From UBA9848 sp003454065 (GTDB lineage Bacteria > Spirochaetota > Spirochaetia > Sphaerochaetales > Sphaerochaetaceae): 21,365 bases of DNA. Each line of letters begins with the position of its first letter. Position 1 is the stretch's first letter. The DNA is taken from contig CAMOXM010000011.1 in assembly GCA_946629155.1 (NCBI GenBank), positions 1-21,365 of the forward strand, written 5' to 3'. The position numbers were made by a program, and so were the translations under genes. Positions 1 through 6,465 of the stretch are shown here, piece after piece. Under the pieces are notes generated by a model. It was given only the letters and a program-made list of their open reading frames with translations, searched no databases and was not told the DNA's origin.

Positions 1-1
1 A

Positions 2-369
2 AAAAGCAAGAACATCAGTGTACGATTTAGATTGCTGTATAAGCTGTTGCACTGGGAGGGCGATTTGAATAGCAGATATTTCTATACCTTAATACCAGAT
101 CTCTATGTAAAAGACTCTTTTGCTCAGCTGAACGGTATAAGAGCAAACTTGGAATTGTTTGATATTGAGATCTAACTTGAACCTGATGCAGAAAAAACAA
201 TCAAGGATTTGAATACGAAAAGAAACCATATTGCCCATTGTTCTGCTATGAATAAGGGCGAAAAATCATTTTGGATAGAGATACGGTCGAATCATATATA
301 GATTCAGTGCTAAAACTTGGAAGTGCCACAAACTTGAAAATTTTTTTTGAATTTGTGGCACTTGTATGA
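2..369 (+). pseudogene. Decayed HEPN-domain gene (3' part, 5' end outside window)
   Basis: Frame 2 is open from the window edge to a TAA at 173-175, then continues in the same frame with plausible protein. It contains the stretch DLNTKRNHIAH (206-238), which carries the R-polar-x3-H signature of HEPN ribonuclease/RNA-binding domains. Around 250-258 the sensible reading moves to frame 1, where ILDRDTVESYIDSVLKL follows and ends at TGA 367-369. That C-terminal half resembles the last helix of HEPN proteins of the RiboL-PSP or MAE_28990 kind. One in-frame nonsense codon and one frameshift therefore interrupt the gene. HEPN proteins usually act in toxin-antitoxin or phage-defence settings; this copy is probably dead. 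The family call rests on a short motif. The last 15 residues overlap a perfect hairpin and may not be original sequence. Confidence 0.5.
321..363. repeat. Perfect 12-bp inverted repeat (hairpin)
   Basis: AAGTGCCACAAA at 321-332 is the exact reverse complement of TTTGTGGCACTT at 352-363, separated by 19 nt that include a run of eight T. It lies between the HEPN remnant and the ATPase remnant. The T run is in the loop and not after the stem, so it is not an ordinary intrinsic terminator. Two abutted inverted ends of this kind can be left by a miniature or excised insertion element, but no transposase or target duplication is visible. Confidence 0.75.
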
Positions 370-398
370 TATGCTGCGCAGTATCGGGGGCTGACCGA

Positions 399-713
399 TT
401 GGAGATCTTGAGGGAACGCTATTTGTCTAGGATAAGACGCTCCTATGATTCCAATTTGATAAAAGTCCTGACCGGCATAAGAAGATGCGGAAAATCCATT
501 ATTCTCAAGCAGATAGAAAGCGAGCTGCTGGTCAAGAACGCAATACGTCGTTGATAGCGGTTTCATATGCGCCTGCTCTCAATCGAATAGCGTCATATTA
601 TCCCGCCTGCTTGAGAATGTCGTTTATAATGATTTGATATTCAAGGAGTTCGATGTGAAAGTAGGTAAGACTTACAAAGGGGAGATTGATTTCGTTGCGA
701 TCAAAGGCTCGTC
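399..713 (+). pseudogene. Internally deleted AAA ATPase of the DUF4143 type
   Basis: The N-terminal piece (frame 0, possible TTG start at 399; an ATG lies at 366) reads through YLSRIRRSYDSNLIKVLTG into GIRRCGKS, a Walker A P-loop, and stops at 552-554. A second piece in frame 1 (about 598-713) contains LLENVVYNDL and then FDVKVGKTYKGEIDFVA, which matches the C-terminal part of DUF4143 ATPases where an E-I-D-F-V motif is typical. Roughly 300 residues that should lie between them are absent. The 3' end is also lost, where a GC-rich repeat block begins. Such ATPases are common multi-copy accessory genes. No function is expected from this remnant. The call is good for the two ends; the exact deletion points cannot be placed. 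Confidence 0.7.
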
Positions 714-772
714 GCAAGGGTTTGCCGACGCAATGAGTTCGATAGTCAAGGAAAGGTTGCGGCATTCCGAGC

Positions 773-970
773 GATGCGCCGATGTGGCGTCAGCCTTTGC
801 GCCTGCGCAAATGCGCATCACCGAATGCTGCATGATTTCCGCCGCGAGTTTGCCTTGCCGTCAAAGCCGCCGAATCCTAGCCGCCTCCGCTAACGCAGGG
901 CTAGGCTTTGTGCCTGCCCGAGTGCGGGGCGGCGGATTTGGATGGATTTGGCGACAAGGCAAACGAGCGA
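773..970. repeat. GC-rich block of nested inverted repeats
   Basis: This non-coding stretch is clearly richer in GC than its surroundings. Visible pairings: GATGCGC 773-779 with GCGCATC 813-819, enclosing a tight hairpin TTTGCGC 796-802 / GCGCAAA 805-811. Further on, GTTTGCCTTG 848-857 pairs with CAAGGCAAAC 955-964, enclosing CCGCCG 867-872 / CGGCGG 930-935, which in turn encloses CCTAGCC 876-882 / GGCTAGG 899-905. In addition 792-815 and 903-926 form an imperfect direct repeat (19 of 24 positions). The block abuts the stop codon of the minus-strand permease gene, so it would be the 3' end of that mRNA. I see no T tract typical of an intrinsic terminator. It may be a dispersed intergenic repeat family. 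Confidence 0.65.
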
Positions 971-1990
971 CTACCGTTCTTCGCGGAAATAGTTATACCC
1001 TAGCGATGCCGGCGGCTGCTTCTCCTTGTTGTTTCTCATGCTTGAAGCGACAAGCACTATGGTCGTGACTATATAGGGGAGTATCTTGTAGATCTCCGTC
1101 GGAACGAATGAGATCACGATGCGCAAGTACATTATCATCAATGCGCCGAATAGGGCGCTTCCCCAGATTGCCCTGAGCGGATTCCAGATGCAGAAGATCA
1201 CGAGCGCTACGGAGAGCCAGCCTACGCCGGAAAGTCCTTCGTGATTCCACGTGGCGCCTGCAGTGGTCATTATATAGACCATGCCGCCTATTGCGGAGAT
1301 TCCGCCGCCGATTACGGTTGCCAGATATTTGTATCTGGTGATGTTGATTCCGGCGCTATCTGCGGTTGCAGGCGATTCCCCGACCGCCCTCAAATAGAGG
1401 CCTTTCCTTGTTTTGACCAGGAACAGATACATCGTGATGGCAAGCAGCAACGCCAAGTAGAAGAATATGTTGTGGCCGAAAACGATAGGACCTATTACGG
1501 GGGTTTCCGACAGACGCCCGAATATGTTTTCGGCGAAAGCGTGCTTGAGATGATTCGAAAGCGAAACAAAGCCGCCTTGGCGAACCCTCATGTATTCACC
1601 GGTGAATTGGCCTATGCCCGTTCCGAAAATCGTGAGTGCGAGACCCGTTACGTTCTGATTAGCTCTTAGCGTTACGGTTATGAAGCTGTATATGAGCGAG
1701 GTGATGGCTCCGGCAGCGAAAGCGCAAGCTATTGCGATCAATATGGCCAAGAACCCGCTGGACGCCGGCTCGCCGTTCTCGGCGATTCTGCCGGCAGCGG
1801 CTATGGCTTTTTCGTATGCGAAAGCTCCTGCCAGACCGAAAGCGCCGCCGATATACATTATTCCTTCCACGCCCAAGTTCAGATTTCCGCTTTTTTCGCA
1901 AAGCACTTCGCCTGTGGTTCCGAACATCAAAGCAGTCGCGAAAGGCACCGCTGCCACTACTAGGGCTATCAGAGTATTCATAAAGTTCAT
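971..1990 (-). CDS. Nucleoside/simple-sugar ABC transporter permease, second subunit
   Basis: 339-residue, highly hydrophobic inner-membrane permease of the branched-chain/BPD_transp_2 family, in the subgroup paired with BMP-type (purine nucleoside) binding lipoproteins (NupQ/YufQ-like). The N-terminal region EKSGNLNLGVEGIMYIGGAFG is the family hallmark, and a cytoplasmic loop with the coupling segment KGLYLRAVGESPATADSAGI lies in the middle. An in-frame ATG exists six codons upstream, but the start at 1990 is chosen because AGGAGG (1997-2002 on this strand) sits seven bases before it. It begins one base after the stop of the preceding permease, so its ribosome site is inside that gene and the two are coupled. 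It should form the translocation channel with that permease, powered by the ATPase at the head of the operon. The substrate is inferred from the family only. Confidence 0.88.
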   Translation of the reverse strand: MNFMNTLIALVVAAVPFATALMFGTTGEVLCEKSGNLNLGVEGIMYIGGAFGLAGAFAYEKAIAAAGRIAENGEPASSGFLAILIAIACAFAAGAITSLIYSFITVTLRANQNVTGLALTIFGTGIGQFTGEYMRVRQGGFVSLSNHLKHAFAENIFGRLSETPVIGPIVFGHNIFFYLALLLAITMYLFLVKTRKGLYLRAVGESPATADSAGINITRYKYLATVIGGGISAIGGMVYIMTTAGATWNHEGLSGVGWLSVALVIFCIWNPLRAIWGSALFGALMIMYLRIVISFVPTEIYKILPYIVTTIVLVASSMRNNKEKQPPASLGYNYFREER

Positions 1991-1991
1991 A

Positions 1992-3161
1992 TTAAGCCTC
2001 CTTCGCATTCGACTTGCCTGTCGGAATGATTTTTCGGCAAACGGATTTGATTTGGTTCGCGGTTTCTTTGCAGAAGTCCGTGACGGGGTTTTCCCGGATT
2101 ATGACTTTGTAGTTTATGAAGAATTCGCAGCCGAGCATGCAGAACAGCAATATTCCTGTTACGATTTCCGAAACTGAAGCGGGAACGGAAAGCCTCGTCT
2201 GAAGCGTTTGCGAACCTTTGGAAAGCACTGCCAACACGAAGGATATCGCTATCATCACGAAGGCATTGAGTTGCGATAGCCATGCAACGGTGATAGAAGT
2301 GAATCCGACTCCGTTGGCGACGCCTTTGTAAAGCGTGTGATTTGCTCCGCTTGCCACCATGAATCCGACAACCCCGCAGATCGCTCCGGATATGAACATG
2401 GTTCTCATTATGATCCAACCTACGTTCATGCCTGCGTATCTGGCCGTGTTCTCGCTATCTCCTATGACGGCGATTTCATACCCTTGCTTCGTGTATTTCA
2501 TGTAGATGTGCATGATTACGACCAATATGAGAACGATTATCCATCCCGCATGGACGCCAAGTACGTCCGGAAGCCTTGCGCTGGTTTTGAACATCGGTAT
2601 GATTTGCGAACCTTTCCTGCCCTCCCAAGGACCTCCTTGCAAATAGGCGACTATGCCTATTGCGATATAATTCATCATCAGCGTGAAAAGCGTTTCGTTG
2701 GTGTTGTATTTCGCTTTGAAGTAGGCGGGTATCAAAGCCCAGATGCCGCCTGCAATTGCCGCCGCCATCATCATGAGAAGAATAAGCCCCCAGTGGGGAG
2801 AGCTTCCTTCCGGTGCGATTTTCAGGGCGAAAAACGATGCTGCGATTGCGCCGATGGTGATTTGACCTTCCGCGCCGATGTTCCAGAATCTCATCTTGAA
2901 GCAAGGGGCGATAGCCAAGGCGCAACCCAAAAGCGGAACGGCGATTTTCACGGTTTGCTTGAAATAGATCGGTCTGCTCAGAGAGCCGTTTGCAATCGTT
3001 GCGAATGCCGCGAAAGGATTGTTGCCTGTTATCATCATCGGAATGCAGCCCAGCAGCAGGGCGAACAGGACGCTTCCGATGCGGATTCCCCAGATGTATT
3101 TGGTTTCCATCTGATCTCTTTTCGCCAGGCGTATTAGGGATTGTCTGGTTTCGTTTGCCAT
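1992..3161 (-). CDS. Nucleoside/simple-sugar ABC transporter permease, first subunit
   Basis: 389-residue inner-membrane permease of the same BPD_transp_2 family as its downstream partner (NupP/YufP-like). It has a long polar N-terminus, a first helix near residues 22-42, and the family signature FKMRFWNIGAEGQITIGAI. The coupling loop reads KQGYEIAVIGDSENTARYAGM. The frame is open further upstream, but the start at 3161 is chosen because it has GGAGG just before it and overlaps the stop of the ATPase gene by one base (TAATG), the classic arrangement for translational coupling. The last helix is followed by a basic C-terminal tail of about 35 residues. It is predicted to heterodimerise with the next permease to import nucleosides or a similar substrate. 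Confidence 0.88.
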   Translation of the reverse strand: MANETRQSLIRLAKRDQMETKYIWGIRIGSVLFALLLGCIPMMITGNNPFAAFATIANGSLSRPIYFKQTVKIAVPLLGCALAIAPCFKMRFWNIGAEGQITIGAIAASFFALKIAPEGSSPHWGLILLMMMAAAIAGGIWALIPAYFKAKYNTNETLFTLMMNYIAIGIVAYLQGGPWEGRKGSQIIPMFKTSARLPDVLGVHAGWIIVLILVVIMHIYMKYTKQGYEIAVIGDSENTARYAGMNVGWIIMRTMFISGAICGVVGFMVASGANHTLYKGVANGVGFTSITVAWLSQLNAFVMIAISFVLAVLSKGSQTLQTRLSVPASVSEIVTGILLFCMLGCEFFINYKVIIRENPVTDFCKETANQIKSVCRKIIPTGKSNAKEA

Positions 3162-4726
3162 TATTTGCCTCCTGCATCGCGGGCGGCCATGTCTTCCTGT
3201 CCTCCGCCCACTTTGGTCATCAAAAGACCTATTTTGTCTTTCGTCGTGTTTCTGGCATCCACTATGCCGCTTACTTGCCCTGCGCACAGCACTAGGATCC
3301 TGTCGCACAATTCAAGCAGGACATCGAGGTCTTCTCCGACATAGATGACAGCCGTTCCGTTCATCTTCTCTTCCGTGAACAGATTGTAGATCGCATACGA
3401 AGTGTTTATGTCCAGCCCCCGCACCGCATAGGCCGTCAGAAGAACTGAAGGCTTTTGGGCTATTTCCCTCCCGACCAGGACTTTCTGTATGTTGCCGCCT
3501 GACATTCTTCGAACGGGAAAGGAGGTGCTTGGCGTGACGACTTCAAGCGTTTTCCAGATTTTGTTGGCAAGCGCTTCGGGAGATTTCCTATCTACGAACG
3601 GCGAATTCCTGTTTTTCGTTTTCTTCCAGCTTCGCAGCATCATGTTTCCTGTCATGCCCATAGAGCCGACAAGGCCCATTCCCAGTCGGTCTTCCGGAAC
3701 GAAAGCCATGGCGATTCCGGCTTTTTTTATTTCGATAGGGGTTTTTCCGACCAGATTCACTTTCGCATTCTCATCCGGCATGAACATGATTTCGCCGCTT
3801 TCTATCGGGTAAAGCCCGGAAATGCATTCGAGAAGCTCCTTTTGTCCGGAACCTGCGACTCCCGCTATGCCCAATATTTCCCCCCCCATCGCCGTAAACG
3901 AGACGTTGTTCAGTTTTTTCACCCCTTCGGCGTCCTTGCAAATGAGGGATTTGATTGCGAGCTTGGGAACTGGCTTGTCGTATTTCGGCCTGTTTATGTT
4001 TAGGGAAACGGAGTAGCCGACCATCATGTCGGTTAGTTCCTTAGGAGAGGTTTTGGAGGTTTCGACCGTGGCGATGTATTTTCCCTTTCGCAGGATTGCC
4101 ACGCTATCGGAAAGCTCCATCACTTCGTTGAGCTTGTGAGTGATTATCACAATCGCCTTGTCGTCGTTCTTCATATTGCGGAGAATGTCGAACAGTCGAT
4201 CGGTTTCCTGCGGGGTGAGGACTGCAGTGGGTTCGTCGAGGATGAGGATTTCCGCACCCCTGTAAAGCACCTTGATGATTTCAATGGTCTGCTTCTCGGA
4301 TACCGACATGTCATAGACCTTTTTCTTCGGATCTATTTTGAACCCGTATCTGTCGCATATTTCCTTGACTTTTCTGTTCGCCTTCTCGATTTCCAATTTT
4401 CCGCTGCCGTGACCGAGTACGATGTTTTCCGCTGCCGTGAATACGTCAACCAATTTGTAGTGCTGATGGATCATTCCTATGCCGTATTCGTAAGCGTCTT
4501 TCGGAGAAAGTATGGAAACAGGCTTGCCGTGAACGAATATCTCGCCTTCGTCCGGTTGGTAAATGCCGGAGATCATATTCATAAGTGTCGTTTTTCCGCT
4601 TCCGTTCTCTCCTAGAAGGGATAGGATCTTGCCTTCGCGTATCTGAAGGCTTATGCTATCGTTTGCCGTGACGCTGCCGAACCTTTTGGTTATGCCTTTG
4701 AGCTCAACTGCCGGAACCTCTGCCAT
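3161..4726 (-). CDS. Nucleoside/simple-sugar ABC transporter ATPase (two ATPase domains)
   Basis: 521-residue tandem ATPase of the sugar/nucleoside class (NupO/YufO-like). Domain 1 has Walker A GENGSGKT (39-46), a signature degenerated to SVSEKQ (141-146) and Walker B LILDEP (161-166). Domain 2 has the family-typical altered P-loop GVAGSGQK (289-296), an intact signature MSGGN (408-412) and a Walker B lacking the Asp-Glu pair (LLTAYAVRGLD). Only one competent composite ATP site is therefore expected, a known property of this family. It is first in an operon with two permeases. AAAGGAGG lies just before ATG 4726. A promoter at 4943-4972 gives a leader of about 210 nt filled by a structured element. 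No binding-protein gene (BMP lipoprotein) is in the window, so that partner must be encoded elsewhere. Confidence 0.92.
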   Translation of the reverse strand: MAEVPAVELKGITKRFGSVTANDSISLQIREGKILSLLGENGSGKTTLMNMISGIYQPDEGEIFVHGKPVSILSPKDAYEYGIGMIHQHYKLVDVFTAAENIVLGHGSGKLEIEKANRKVKEICDRYGFKIDPKKKVYDMSVSEKQTIEIIKVLYRGAEILILDEPTAVLTPQETDRLFDILRNMKNDDKAIVIITHKLNEVMELSDSVAILRKGKYIATVETSKTSPKELTDMMVGYSVSLNINRPKYDKPVPKLAIKSLICKDAEGVKKLNNVSFTAMGGEILGIAGVAGSGQKELLECISGLYPIESGEIMFMPDENAKVNLVGKTPIEIKKAGIAMAFVPEDRLGMGLVGSMGMTGNMMLRSWKKTKNRNSPFVDRKSPEALANKIWKTLEVVTPSTSFPVRRMSGGNIQKVLVGREIAQKPSVLLTAYAVRGLDINTSYAIYNLFTEEKMNGTAVIYVGEDLDVLLELCDRILVLCAGQVSGIVDARNTTKDKIGLLMTKVGGGQEDMAARDAGGK

Positions 4727-4758
4727 GCGATATCCTCCTTTTGCGGTGAAGCCTTTAT

Positions 4759-4920
4759 GGGCGCTTTTAAAAACTTGCTGTCCAGAGAGCGTCTGTGGAT
4801 TCCGGAGACGGAAAACTGTCGGAAATCAACGGATTACTGTTGTCTTTTGCTGATTTCCAGCGGTTTTCGGACCCGAAAGGCATCAGGCGAAATCGGACTC
4901 TGAGGTTTTTAGAAGCGCCC
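4759..4920. promoter_or_regulatory. 162-bp structured element in the leader of the nucleoside transporter operon
   Basis: GGGCGCTTTTAAAAAC (4759-4774) and GTTTTTAGAAGCGCCC (4905-4920) are inverted copies with 15 of 16 positions matching, and they close the whole element. Inside are four further pairings: CCAGAGA/TCTGTGG (4782-4798, one mismatch), TTCCG-GAGA-CGGAA (4800-4813), GGAAATCA 4821-4828 with TGATTTCC 4851-4858, and TTTCGG/CCGAAA (4865-4878). The middle stem can extend through GAAAAC 4811-4816 with GTTTTC 4863-4868, which competes with two of the smaller hairpins. On the minus strand the element starts about 16 nt after the predicted transcription start and ends about 30 nt before the start codon. 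It does not match purine, TPP, FMN, lysine, cobalamin or c-di-GMP riboswitch consensus as I know them. A regulatory leader, a small RNA or a terminal-inverted-repeat element are all possible. Confidence 0.6.
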
Positions 4921-4942
4921 TTGTGTCGTTTGCTACGCCTTC

Positions 4943-4972
4943 ATTATATCTGCATTATGTGACAAATTGCAA
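4943..4972 (-). promoter_or_regulatory. Promoter of the nucleoside transporter operon
   Basis: Read on the minus strand: -35 TTGCAA (4972-4967), an 18-bp spacer, and a perfect -10 TATAAT (4948-4943). The predicted transcription start is near 4936, about 210 nt before the ATPase start codon. Confidence 0.7.
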
Positions 4973-5165
4973 AAGAAACGCTTGAAGGAGCCTCTCTTGA
5001 AACAGACTGTCTTATCGGTTGGAATTGAGTGGCATGGAACGGAAACTGCCTGTAGGGACGCAGAGCTTTGATGCGATCGGGAAGGGCGGATTTGCTAAAT
5101 TGATTGCATTAATTTGAAATCCATGTCAAGCGGAATACATGATTCTGCAAAGGAGATACGAAGCT
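4973..5165. other. Intergenic region upstream of afuA
   Basis: Divergent spacer between the nucleoside transporter promoter and afuA. I see no gene and no strong repeat in it. The only sites I can point to are a weak plus-strand promoter candidate near its end and the afuA ribosome binding site. Confidence 0.5.
5092..5120 (+). promoter_or_regulatory. Candidate afuA promoter (weak)
   Basis: TTGCTA (5092-5097), a 17-bp spacer and TGAAAT (5115-5120) match sigma-70 boxes at four of six positions each. The afuA start codon is 45 bp further on. No better pair is visible in this spacer. Confidence 0.3.
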
Positions 5166-6326
5166 ATGGGTAAACGGATGATTTGGATGGCCATGCTGCT
5201 TTCGCTGGTTTTTTGTTTCAGCTGCAGGAAAGGAAGCTCGTCTGGAACGAGTTCGCCTAAGTCAGCTGTGATTAGCGACCCGGCCGGATATACGATTGAC
5301 ACATCGAAGTTCGAGAGCGACAAGACGCTGACAATCTATGGCGGATGCGAGGAGGCGTTCCTGAAGGCGGTCGCCGAGCGTTTTGCCAAGAAATACAACA
5401 TCAAGTGCGATTACGTCAGGCTCAGCTCCGGCGAAATCGAAACCAAAATCAAAGCCGAAGCAGGAAATCCGTCTGCTGATGTTCTTTTCGGCGGGACTAC
5501 GGAACCGTATAACGCATTGAAATCGGCTGGTCTTCTGCAGAAGTACGATGCCCAGCGCGCATCTCATATCCATGAGAGCTATTTCAAGGATCCTGAGGGC
5601 TATTGGTATGGAATCTACAAGGGCGTTCTCGGATTCATGTATAACGAGAACAGGGTCAAGGAATTGAAGCTCTCCGTTCCCAGAGATTGGGATGACCTTT
5701 TGAAGGACGAATATAAAGGCAGGATCACATGGTCCAACCCATCTACTGCCGGAACAGCCAAGCTTGTCATAAACACTATCGTTCAGATGAAATCCGGCGG
5801 CAGGAAGGTCACGGAGAGCGGCAAGCAGCATTATGACTATGCGAATGCAATGGAATATTTCAAGAAGCTTGATAGGAACACCGTCGAATACACCAAATCC
5901 GGTTCCGGAGCTTCGAAGCAGGTTGGCAAAGGCGAATGCGTGATAGGAATAGGCTTCCTTCATGACGTTCTCGGTCAGATAGTGGATAACGGCTATACGA
6001 ACGTCAGAATCGTTTCGCCGTCGAGCGGAACCACTTACGAGGTGGGGGCCACCGCCATACTCAAGGGCTGCAAGCATCCTGAAATCGCCAAGGCCTTCAT
6101 AGAGTATGCGCTTTCGCCCGAATTCGTCGAGCTTGCGGCGAAGAGCGGATCGTATCAATTCCTCGTCATAGACGATGCCAAGCAGCCGCAGGTTGCGATA
6201 GACAACGGCCTCGCGGACGTCAAGACGATCGAATACGACTTCGATGACGCAAAGGACAACACGTCGCTTTATGTCGAAGCGTTCTTACGCGCCATAAACG
6301 CCGACAATCGTTTGAAGATAAAATAA
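5166..6326 (+). CDS. afuA: AfuA-type ABC transporter substrate-binding lipoprotein
   Basis: 386-residue periplasmic or membrane-anchored binding protein of the AfuA/FutA (extracellular solute-binding family 1) group. Residues 1-20 form a signal peptide ending LVFCFSC with Cys20 as the likely lipidated residue, a relaxed lipobox of the kind seen in spirochaetes. The first strand TLTIYGGCEEAFLKAVAERF, the segment GNPSADVLFGGTTEPYNALK, then ITWSNPSTAGTA and the late block GTTYEVGATAILKGCKHPE follow the family order. AAGGAG lies ten bases before ATG 5166, which is preferred to the in-frame ATG at 5139. It heads afuABC. AfuA proteins were first described as iron(III) binders, but the Actinobacillus protein binds hexose-6-phosphates, so the ligand is open; I see no obvious paired-tyrosine iron site. 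Confidence 0.85.
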   Translation: MGKRMIWMAMLLSLVFCFSCRKGSSSGTSSPKSAVISDPAGYTIDTSKFESDKTLTIYGGCEEAFLKAVAERFAKKYNIKCDYVRLSSGEIETKIKAEAGNPSADVLFGGTTEPYNALKSAGLLQKYDAQRASHIHESYFKDPEGYWYGIYKGVLGFMYNENRVKELKLSVPRDWDDLLKDEYKGRITWSNPSTAGTAKLVINTIVQMKSGGRKVTESGKQHYDYANAMEYFKKLDRNTVEYTKSGSGASKQVGKGECVIGIGFLHDVLGQIVDNGYTNVRIVSPSSGTTYEVGATAILKGCKHPEIAKAFIEYALSPEFVELAAKSGSYQFLVIDDAKQPQVAIDNGLADVKTIEYDFDDAKDNTSLYVEAFLRAINADNRLKIK

Positions 6327-6338
6327 TTTGGATTTCAT

Positions 6339-6380
6339 AGGCTCTTCGAATTCGCACGGATTCGGGGAGCCTTTATTTTT
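6339..6380 (+). terminator. Intrinsic terminator inside the afu operon
   Basis: AGGCTC-TT-CGAAT pairs with ATTCG-GG-GAGCCT, giving a 13-bp stem in RNA (two U-G pairs) with a 7-nt loop, followed by TTATTTTT. It lies 13 nt after the afuA stop and 86 nt before afuB, so it should reduce readthrough and favour binding protein over transporter. Confidence 0.8.
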
Positions 6381-6384
6381 AGCG

Positions 6385-6440
6385 GAGGTTTTCAAAAACC
6401 CTTTCTTCACGCCGTTTTGAAATCGATTTCGAAAAACCTC
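6385..6440 (+). repeat. Nested inverted repeats before afuB
   Basis: GAGGTTTTC (6385-6393) pairs with GAAAAACCTC (6431-6440) apart from one extra base, and TTTCAAAA (6390-6397) is the exact complement of TTTTGAAA (6415-6422). The arms overlap, so alternative folds are possible. The structure ends 15 nt before the afuB ribosome binding site and could affect afuB translation or mRNA stability. Confidence 0.5.
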
Positions 6441-6465
6441 GATGTTTCATTTATTGGAGGCGCTT

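Noticed and set aside
773..970. tRNA or known structured RNA gene in the GC-rich block
   Set aside because: The arms do not fit a tRNA cloverleaf (no T-loop consensus or correct arm spacing); I found no tRNA, rRNA or CRISPR array anywhere in the window.
1680..3137. Plus-strand open frames opposite the two permease genes
   Set aside because: The minus-strand permeases have ribosome sites, coupling overlaps and family motifs; the plus frames are low-complexity shadows.
4727..4936. Known purine riboswitch in the nucleoside transporter leader
   Set aside because: The conserved purine-aptamer junction and loop sequences are not present, and the leader is larger and differently arranged.
5262..6158. 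298-codon minus-strand open frame opposite afuA
   Set aside because: The plus frame has a signal peptide, lipobox and solute-binding motifs; the antisense frame has none.
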